Source: Actinomycetes bacterium
GTDB lineage: Bacteria > Actinomycetota > Acidimicrobiia > Acidimicrobiales > Microtrichaceae
Reading direction: 5' to 3'
NCBI GenBank assembly: GCA_023423215.1
Contig: JAFAFZ010000497.1
Location: 1-11,530 of the forward strand
DNA: 11,530 nt
Numbering within the stretch: the first letter of the stretch is position 1; each line of letters begins with the position of its first letter. The notes beneath the pieces are model-generated. The model saw nothing but the letters and a program-made list of their open reading frames with translations. It made no database searches and was not told the origin of the DNA. Both the position numbers and the translations under genes were made by a program. Of this stretch, positions 7,018 through 11,530 are shown piece by piece.

Positions 7018-7782
7018 TCAGGCGGGCACGGCGCGGCGAGCCAGGTCGAGCAGCTCGTCCTGCTGCTCGGCGTCGAGCACCGCCAGCGCCGCGACGACGC
7101 CGGCGTTGGTCTCGAGCTCGACGCGGTCCCAGGTCGGCCGGCAGGGCTCAGGGTCCGGGTGCGGCGCCGGCCAGCCGAACAGCTCGGCGTTGCCGACGCC
7201 GGTCTGGAGCAGCACGGCCTGGTGCGGGTCGAGCTCGTTGCGGTGCGCCGCCTGCACGTGCTGCCCGCCGCGCAGCTCGCGCAGCAGGTGGATGGCGTGC
7301 AGCGCCCGGTCGACGTCGGCGTCGGGCCACTCGACGGCGTTCCAGGCGCGGAACAGCGCGGGTTGCTCGTCGCCCGTGGCGTCGGTGACGGTGCGGGCCA
7401 GCTCGGCCAGGCGTCCTGCGGGCAGGTCCTCGGGCAGCCGGGCGCGGCCCCAGTCGTAGCCGCAGGCCAGGAAGTGCGTCGCTGCCTGCTCGGGCGCCAT
7501 GACGCCCAGGCCGGATTCCCACTGCGCCCGCACGTTGCCGGGCTCGAAGAACCCGAGCTCGGCGATCACCGTCGAGGCGTCCACGGGGCCGAGCACGCCG
7601 GCACGGCCGCAGAAGTAGAAGTCCAGGCCGCTGAAGCCGAGCTCGAAGCCGGTCGCGTAGGTGCGGCCGGAGAGCATGAAGCGTCCGCCGAGGTCGCCGA
7701 TGGGCACGGCCAGCGCGGTCGCCAGTTCGGCGGCGCGGTCCTGCTCGGTGCTCGGCCCGCCGTCGTCGGTCGCTGCGGTCAT
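7018..7782 (-). CDS. SCO6745-like family protein, function unknown
   Basis: This 254-aa soluble protein resembles the actinobacterial SCO6745 family. FYFCGRAGVLGPV (55-67) corresponds to the family's GYFAGRAAPLGPV-type core. TVIAELGFFEPGNV (71-84) matches its TATFYNF-type strand. RELRGGQHV (168-176) followed by a helix HRNELDPHQAVLL matches the family's REHRGDGHV region. I know of no established biochemical role. The ATG at 7782 is chosen because an AGGGGGG ribosome binding site sits about 5 nt upstream and the family-like sequence starts shortly after. A GTG 144 nt further upstream would add 48 residues of unstructured Pro/Arg-rich sequence that includes a hairpin, and is rejected. The gene is separated from the thiolase gene by 202 nt holding a strong hairpin, so it is probably its own transcript. 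The family assignment rests on remembered motifs. Confidence 0.7.
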   Translation of the reverse strand: MTAATDDGGPSTEQDRAAELATALAVPIGDLGGRFMLSGRTYATGFELGFSGLDFYFCGRAGVLGPVDASTVIAELGFFEPGNVRAQWESGLGVMAPEQAATHFLACGYDWGRARLPEDLPAGRLAELARTVTDATGDEQPALFRAWNAVEWPDADVDRALHAIHLLRELRGGQHVQAAHRNELDPHQAVLLQTGVGNAELFGWPAPHPDPEPCRPTWDRVELETNAGVVAALAVLDAEQQDELLDLARRAVPA

Positions 7783-7791
7783 CTGGCCCCC

Positions 7792-7835
7792 CTGTGGCGT
7801 TCGGTCCGCTCGGTCGCGCGAGCAGACTGCCACAG
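7792..7835 (-). other. Nested inverted repeats in the 5' leader of the SCO6745-like gene
   Basis: CTGTGGC (7792-7798) and GCCACAG (7829-7835) form a 7-bp stem that encloses a second perfect stem GCTCG/CGAGC (7808-7812 with 7819-7823). In the mRNA, the 3' arm of the outer stem ends at the first AG of the ribosome binding site. This could affect access to the start, but the effect is not demonstrated. No TA dinucleotide, and so no TANNNT -10 box, occurs in 7783-7984, so the promoter of this gene was not located. Confidence 0.35.
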
Positions 7836-7871
7836 ACGGCCCACGTGCGGCCGTGCGAGACCGGTGGGCGA

Positions 7872-7901
7872 TCCGCGGCCACGGTGGTCCGTGGCCGCGG
7901 A
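7872..7901 (-). terminator. Strong 13-bp perfect hairpin, probable terminator of the DUF35-thiolase transcript
   Basis: TCCGCGGCCACGG (7872-7884) and its exact complement (7889-7901) flank a 4-nt TGGT loop (ACCA on the minus strand). The stem is uninterrupted and almost entirely G+C. It lies 83 nt downstream of the thiolase stop and about 90 nt upstream of the SCO6745-like start. No T-run follows on either strand. A terminator or mRNA-stabilising role fits its position. A DNA-binding role for the palindrome cannot be excluded. Confidence 0.55.
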
Positions 7902-7984
7902 CCGGCACCGGCGGCTGGTGCTGCACATGGTGTTCCCATCCGTTCCATCGGCCGGAACCCGGCCGACGTGAAGCGTTCGGGCGA

Positions 7985-9196
7985 TCAGCGCGCCAAGATC
8001 ACCGAGGAGCCGTGGCCGAACAGGCCCTGGTTGGCGGTGATGCCGACCTTGGCGTTGTCGGCCTGGGCACCGCGGGCGGTGCCTCGCAGCTGCCAGGTCA
8101 GCTCGCAGACCTGGGCCAGCGCCTGCGCGGGCACGGCCTCACCGAAGCAGGCCAGGCCGCCGGAGAGGTTGACCGGCCGGCGGCCGCCGAGGGTCGTGAC
8201 GCCGTCGCGCAGGATCTTCTCGGCCTCGCCCGGGCCGCAGAAGCCCAGGTCCTCGTACCAGTCGAGCTCGAGCGCGGTGGACAGGTCGTAGACCTCGGCC
8301 ACGTCCACGTCGTCCGGGCCGAGGCCCGCCTGCTCGTACGCGGCGTCGCCGATCGCCTGCTTGAAGCCCCGGTCCGGCACCGGGATGCCGGCGGCCGAGT
8401 CGGTCGCGAAGTTCGGCATCTCGAGGATGGTGTTGGGGAACGTCGGCGTGACCGTCGAGATCGCCGCGACCTTCACCAGCGGGTCCGAGGAGCCCGCGGA
8501 CGAGGCGAGGTGCTGGCGGGCGTACTCCATCGAGGTGAGCACGACCGCGGCGCCGCCGTCGGAGGTGGCGCAGATGTCGAGCAGGCGGAGCGGGCTCGAG
8601 ACGGTGGGCGACTTCGCGACGTCTTCTGCCGTGACCGCCTTGCGGTAGCGGGCGTAGGGGTTCTCGAGGCCGTGCGCGGCGTTCTTGATCTTCACCTGGG
8701 CGAAGTCGTCGGTCGTCGCGCCGTACAGGTCGATGCGCCGCCGGGCCCACATCGCGAAGTACGCGGGGTTCGTCATGCCGAGCAGGCGGAACCGCAGCCA
8801 GTCCGGGTCGTCGCCGCGCTCGCCCTTGTTCGGCTTCAGGAAGCCCTTGGGCGTGGTGTCCGCGCCGACCACCAGGGCGACGTCGCACATGCCCGCGAGG
8901 ATGCGCTGCCGGGCTGCGTCGAGCGCCATCGCGCCCGAGGCGCACGCGCCGTAGGTGCTGGTGACGGGTACGCCGGTCCAGCCGAGCGCCTGGGCGAAGG
9001 TCGCGCCGGCGACGTAGCCCGGGTAGCCGTTGCGCATGGTGTCGGCGCCGGCCACGAAGCCGACGTCGCGCCAGTCGATGCCGGCGTCGGCCAGCGCGTC
9101 ACGCGCCGCCGCCACGCCGTACTCGACGAAGTTCCGTCCCCACTTGCCCCACGGGTGCATGCCCACCCCGAGGACCGCGACCTGCTCGACGCTCAT
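7985..9196 (-). CDS. SCP-x/lipid-transfer-type thiolase-like protein (Ltp family)
   Basis: This 403-aa protein has the thiolase fold. The N-terminal half carries a nucleophile loop TYGACASGAM (81-90) with C85 at the position of the acyl-accepting cysteine, and the central E-V-Y-D (301-304) replaces the NEAF/EHDCF-type motif. Where thiolases have GGxxxxGHPxGATG, this protein has NLSGGLACFGEAVPAQ (343-358), so the catalytic His is replaced by Glu353. The C-terminal CxG or HNxGxG motif is replaced by NQGLFGHGSSVI (389-400). These features match my recollection of M. tuberculosis Rv1627c-type Ltp proteins. Related Ltp2-DUF35 complexes carry out retro-aldol cleavage of sterol side-chain CoA esters. 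The start at 9196 overlaps the DUF35 stop as ATGA and has GGGAG about 7 nt upstream, so the two proteins are coupled and probably form a complex. Thiolysis versus aldolase activity is undecided. Confidence 0.88.
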   Translation of the reverse strand: MSVEQVAVLGVGMHPWGKWGRNFVEYGVAAARDALADAGIDWRDVGFVAGADTMRNGYPGYVAGATFAQALGWTGVPVTSTYGACASGAMALDAARQRILAGMCDVALVVGADTTPKGFLKPNKGERGDDPDWLRFRLLGMTNPAYFAMWARRRIDLYGATTDDFAQVKIKNAAHGLENPYARYRKAVTAEDVAKSPTVSSPLRLLDICATSDGGAAVVLTSMEYARQHLASSAGSSDPLVKVAAISTVTPTFPNTILEMPNFATDSAAGIPVPDRGFKQAIGDAAYEQAGLGPDDVDVAEVYDLSTALELDWYEDLGFCGPGEAEKILRDGVTTLGGRRPVNLSGGLACFGEAVPAQALAQVCELTWQLRGTARGAQADNAKVGITANQGLFGHGSSVILAR

Positions 9197-9687
9197 GCGG
9201 ACGCTCCCGTCGTGTCGGTCGTGCCGCCCCGGACCGGGCGCCACTTCCAGATCGTGTAGTCGTGCTCGTCGTCGGAGTAGAGCGTGCCGAGCACGAGCTC
9301 CATCTCCATGCCCACCTGCAGGTCGTCGACGGTCACGCCGGCCACGACCTGGCCCAGCACGACCATCTTCTCGGCCTCGAGCTCGACCGCCGCCAGGCAG
9401 TAGGGCTCGTAGGGGTCGGTCGGCGCGACGAACGGCTCGGGCGGCTGGTACTGGGCGTCGGTGTAGGACCAGAGCCGGCCACGCGTCGACAGCTCGACGT
9501 CGACGAGCTCGGAGGTGGCGTGGCCCGGCGCACGGGACATCACCCGCTCGGGCGGGAAGAAGTAGGTGCCGCTCTCGGTGCACCGGGTGCCGATGAGGGC
9601 GACCGGATCGGCGCCCTCGGGTGCGGGCGCCGCGCTGGGCGTGGTCGTGAACCACCCCTCGACCGCGGGCTGCTGGGTCCTGGCCAT
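9193..9687 (-). CDS. DUF35 OB-fold protein with degenerate zinc ribbon, thiolase partner
   Basis: This 164-aa protein resembles the DUF35 (rubredoxin-like ribbon plus OB-fold) partners of SCP-x/Ltp thiolases and retroaldolases, and is about the length I recall for Rv1628c (163 aa). The ribbon region LIGTRCTESGTYFFPPERV (31-49) keeps only one cysteine (C36). The usual second Cys of CxxC is Ser39, and the following CPxC knuckle is absent, so a four-cysteine zinc site is not possible. The OB-fold follows from about residue 65, with GRLWSYTDAQYQPPEPF (70-86) and YCLAAVELEAEKMVVLGQV (96-114). The protein probably stabilises the thiolase and helps bind the acyl-CoA. The ATG at 9687 has GAGG about 9 nt upstream. 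It is the first gene of a two-gene unit ending in the thiolase. Confidence 0.85.
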   Translation of the reverse strand: MARTQQPAVEGWFTTTPSAAPAPEGADPVALIGTRCTESGTYFFPPERVMSRAPGHATSELVDVELSTRGRLWSYTDAQYQPPEPFVAPTDPYEPYCLAAVELEAEKMVVLGQVVAGVTVDDLQVGMEMELVLGTLYSDDEHDYTIWKWRPVRGGTTDTTGASA

Positions 9688-9784
9688 CCTGATCCTCGGT
9701 GGTCGTCGGCCGTGCGGCCGCCGGACGGTGGGTTCCGCCGGGGGTCCCGTCGGCCGGGCACCGGGGTGCGGTCGGGCGACGGAT

Positions 9785-9827
9785 CTGACGGGTCGTCAGG
9801 TTACTACGGGCCCCTCGCGGCGGTCAG
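9785..9827 (-). promoter_or_regulatory. Promoter and palindromic operator of the DUF35-thiolase unit
   Basis: Reading the minus strand, CTGACC (9827-9822, overlapping the regulator gene's stop) is followed after 19 nt by TAACCT (9802-9797), giving a plausible, slightly long-spaced -35/-10 pair. A perfect inverted repeat CTGACG-GGT-CGTCAG (9785-9799) overlaps the end of the -10 box and the expected start point, the classic position for a repressor operator. The predicted 5' leader of about 100 nt holds further short stems (CGGCCG-TG-CGGCCG at 9707-9720, GCACC-GG-GGTGC at 9758-9769). The adjacent TetR-type gene is the obvious candidate regulator. Binding is inferred. Confidence 0.5.
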
Positions 9828-11209
9828 GTGCGGCCCGCGCCGCGCTCGGCCCCGGGTGTCCGCTCGGCGGCGCGCCCCTCGGGGTGCAGCGGAGGGACCA
9901 GCGCGCTGATCGGCACGAGGCGCAGCGCCAGCTCGACGATCTCGCGCGGGCCGTCGCCCTGTCCGACGCTGCTGCACAGGACGAAGTTGATGAGCGTGGT
10001 CGCCAGCTCGAGCGGTTCGACCTCGCCCAGGTCCATCGCCGCGAGCGGCGTCATGACCGCCGCCGCGAGGGGGACCTCGAGCCGGATGTCCAGATCGCGC
10101 AGCGAGCCGCCGCGGTGCAGCGCCACCTCGAGCCGCTCCGAGAGCAGGGCGCGGGCGGCCTCGGGATCGGCCCGGGCGCGCTCCGCGAGCGCCACCAGCG
10201 TCGTGCGCAGCACGGCCACCGGGTCGGCGCCGGGCTGGGCCTCCGCGACGCGTCGGATCTCGGCAGCGTGTCCGGCGAAGGTCATCGCCGCGACGCCGCG
10301 CACGCTGCCGAAGAGGTTCAGGACGGTCTGGATCGAGACCTGCGCGCGCTCGGCCACCTCGCTGGCGGTCACGCGCTCCCAGCCCTCGTCGAAGAGGTCA
10401 CCGGTGGCGGCGACGATGCGTGCACGCGAGGCGCGGCGGCGGCGCACGCCGGAGCGGGCCTGGGGCGAGAGCTCGGTGTCGCTGACGATCTGGACCCGCG
10501 AGTCCTCGAGCAGCGGCCGGCCGCCCTGGGGCCCGGTGATGATCGTCGCGAGCGACGCGGCGACGTCGCCGAACATCTCGTCGTCGACGGCGTCCGGGTC
10601 GACCGCCCGGCGGATCATCAGCCCCTCGAACAGGGCGGTGAGCGCGGTCGCGGTGCGAGCGAGCGAGAACGGCTCGACGACGACCCGTCCGGTCGAGGCG
10701 ATGATCTCCTCCCACCCGGCCACGGCCGCGGCCTCTCGCACCGAGTAGCCCTGCCGCAGCACGTCGCCGACCGTCGTGTACGGGCCGACCGGCTCCGACA
10801 GCGCGGCGGGGTGGTGCGCCGAGAGGAGGAGCTGCCCCCGGAACCGCGCGGCGATGTCGGGGTCGCCGGCGAAGACCTGCCAGGTGTCGGTGAGCGCGGT
10901 GCGCATCAGCTGGATCAGGTCGATGTGGTCGACCGACTCCGCCAGGCCGTCGAGCGACTCGCCGCCGTCCGTTCCCTCGGGCTCGAGGTAGGACAGCACG
11001 AGCGCGTCCGCGAAGGCGGCGGCGTGGGGGAAGTGGTGGAAGAACGAACCGGTCGTGACCCCGGCCGTCGCCGCGATGGCGGCCGTGGGCGCACCGGCGA
11101 AGACCTTCGGCAGCGGCCTGCCGTCCACCACCCGCCACCCGGCGTCGACGAGGCGGGTGCGCGGATCGCCGCTCGAGGGCGGTGCGGCCGACTGGTCACG
11201 CGGGCTCAT
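9824..11209 (-). CDS. Tandem double TetR-family transcriptional regulator
   Basis: This 461-aa protein is about twice the length of a normal TetR repressor. Its N-terminal unit has a helix-turn-helix at about 16-70 with TAAIAATAGVTTGSFFHHF (42-60), a standard TetR recognition region, followed by a helical ligand-binding-like domain to about 225. A basic linker SGVRRRRASRARI (253-265) opens a second TetR unit: helix RARIVAATGDLFDEGWERVT, then ASEVAERAQVSIQTVLNLFG (282-301), followed by another helical domain to about 435. The last ~25 residues are a Pro/Arg/Gly-rich tail. The ATG at 11209 is preferred because a GAGG lies just before it and because the farther start at 11275 would run through two palindromes. 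The gene lies directly upstream of, and reads toward, the DUF35-thiolase pair. It probably represses itself and that pair. The ligand may be an acyl-CoA, which is inference only. Confidence 0.85.
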   Translation of the reverse strand: MSPRDQSAAPPSSGDPRTRLVDAGWRVVDGRPLPKVFAGAPTAAIAATAGVTTGSFFHHFPHAAAFADALVLSYLEPEGTDGGESLDGLAESVDHIDLIQLMRTALTDTWQVFAGDPDIAARFRGQLLLSAHHPAALSEPVGPYTTVGDVLRQGYSVREAAAVAGWEEIIASTGRVVVEPFSLARTATALTALFEGLMIRRAVDPDAVDDEMFGDVAASLATIITGPQGGRPLLEDSRVQIVSDTELSPQARSGVRRRRASRARIVAATGDLFDEGWERVTASEVAERAQVSIQTVLNLFGSVRGVAAMTFAGHAAEIRRVAEAQPGADPVAVLRTTLVALAERARADPEAARALLSERLEVALHRGGSLRDLDIRLEVPLAAAVMTPLAAMDLGEVEPLELATTLINFVLCSSVGQGDGPREIVELALRLVPISALVPPLHPEGRAAERTPGAERGAGRT

Positions 11210-11216
11210 GGCCTCA

Positions 11217-11256
11217 CCGTAGTAGCTGCTATGGATCTCCGTAGTGCACACTACGG
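11217..11256 (-). promoter_or_regulatory. Two 18-bp palindromes upstream of the double TetR gene, probable operators
   Basis: A perfect 18-bp palindrome CCGTAGTGCACACTACGG (11239-11256; 8-bp arms, 2-nt centre) and an imperfect 18-bp one CCGTAGTAGCTGCTATGG (11217-11234; 7 of 9 positions paired) share the half-site CCGTAGT. Their centres are 22 bp apart, about two helical turns, so bound proteins would sit on the same face. The nearer one starts 7 bp upstream of the regulator's ATG. A TACGGT box (minus strand, 11222-11217) matches TANNNT and lies 7 nt before the ATG, so the promoter and the near palindrome would overlap. This is the expected layout for autorepression. Confidence 0.65.
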
Positions 11257-11530
11257 CGGTTCGAGCGTGCGTCACTCAGAGTGAGCGCCGTCTGCCTGCA
11301 GGTGGTGCGATGTGGTCGGCGACGACCACTGTGCGCGATGAGCGCTTGCGGATGAAACTTCCATCGGATAGAACAACCGCAGATCTTCCTGCTGTCGGTC
11401 GGCACGTGTGACGCCGCCCGGACCGGATGCCTCCGGCTCGGGAGCTGTGGACCACGTGCCGGTGCGCAGGCCGCACGGTCGTGATGCTCGGGTCCGTCGG
11501 CTCGAGGGTCAAGGGTGAGAGGACCCGGAC
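11257..11530. other. Right-end region without a credible gene; inverted repeats and possible promoter
   Basis: No reading frame here has both a plausible start and family-like sequence. A slightly A+T-richer patch carries TTGCGG (11346-11351), a 17-nt spacer and TAGAAC (11369-11374) on the plus strand, a possible promoter for a rightward gene beyond the window. Inverted repeats are GTGGTCG-GCGA-CGACCAC (11312-11329), CCGGA-TGCC-TCCGG (11423-11436), and the pair CGGCACGTG (11400-11408) with CACGTGCCG (11453-11461), which encloses the second one. Confidence 0.4.

Noticed and set aside
7783..7926. N-terminal extension of the SCO6745-like gene to a GTG at 7926
   Set aside because: The extension is unstructured, passes through the 13-bp hairpin, and a strong ribosome binding site stands before the ATG at 7782.
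9197..9655. N-terminal extension of the thiolase gene to 9655
   Set aside because: It would overlap almost the whole DUF35 gene in another frame. The ATG at 9196 gives the proper thiolase N-terminus and an ATGA overlap.
11210..11275. Upstream start of the double TetR gene at 11275
   Set aside because: It adds 22 residues that would be coded by the two palindromes. The start at 11209 has a GAGG just upstream and leaves the palindromes in the promoter.
11276..11512. 78-residue minus-strand open frame at the right end
   Set aside because: It needs a TTG start without a ribosome binding site, has no recognisable domain, and crosses several inverted repeats.
1..11530. Search for defence, CRISPR, phage or transposon modules
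   Set aside because: No regularly spaced repeats, transposase, integrase, nuclease-helicase or toxin-antitoxin pair could be recognised. The gene content looks like ordinary chromosomal metabolism and envelope synthesis.

Overview
The window is a very G+C-rich stretch (roughly 70% or more by eye) from an actinobacterium. Protein styles such as an Ala/Arg/Gly-rich proteome, an SCP-x/lipid-transfer-type thiolase paired with a DUF35 protein, an SCO6745-like protein and GT-C membrane glycosyltransferases fit Actinomycetota. An acidimicrobial lineage (Iamia/Ilumatobacter-like) is my best guess, but it rests on impression and is not proven. Nine protein-coding genes are supported. No tRNA, rRNA, CRISPR array, insertion sequence or phage gene was seen.

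Left part (1-2460): a HAD-family phosphatase gene cut by the window edge reads leftward. Divergent from it is serS (seryl-tRNA synthetase), whose -10-like box lies 6 nt before the ATG and so suggests a leaderless mRNA. A class I SAM-dependent methyltransferase follows serS 12 nt downstream and probably shares its transcript.

Middle part (2479-6921, all leftward): a three-gene glycosyltransferase cluster, in transcription order a cytosolic GT4 glycosyltransferase, a GT39/PMT-like membrane glycosyltransferase and a PIG-V-like (GT76-type) membrane mannosyltransferase. The last two are coupled by an ATGA overlap. Together they look like a pathway that starts on nucleotide-sugar donors in the cytoplasm and continues with polyprenol-linked sugars on the outer face of the membrane. 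The cluster converges on the methyltransferase with only 18 nt between the stops.

Right part (7018-11209, all leftward): a 461-aa regulator that appears to be two TetR repressors fused head to tail, then a DUF35 OB-fold protein and an SCP-x-like thiolase joined by an ATGA overlap, then a separate SCO6745-like gene. The thiolase pair resembles Mycobacterium tuberculosis Rv1628c-Rv1627c as I remember them. Palindromes lie where operators would be expected: two 18-bp palindromes, 22 bp apart centre to centre, upstream of the regulator gene, and a different 15-bp palindrome at the predicted promoter of the DUF35-thiolase pair. The simplest model is a self-regulated TetR-type switch controlling an acyl-CoA or sterol side-chain type catabolic enzyme complex. 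The most unusual features are the double-TetR architecture with its paired operators, and the non-canonical active site of the thiolase with a partner whose zinc-ribbon cysteines are mostly lost.

The last ~270 nt (11257-11530) carry no credible gene but hold several inverted repeats and a possible rightward promoter.
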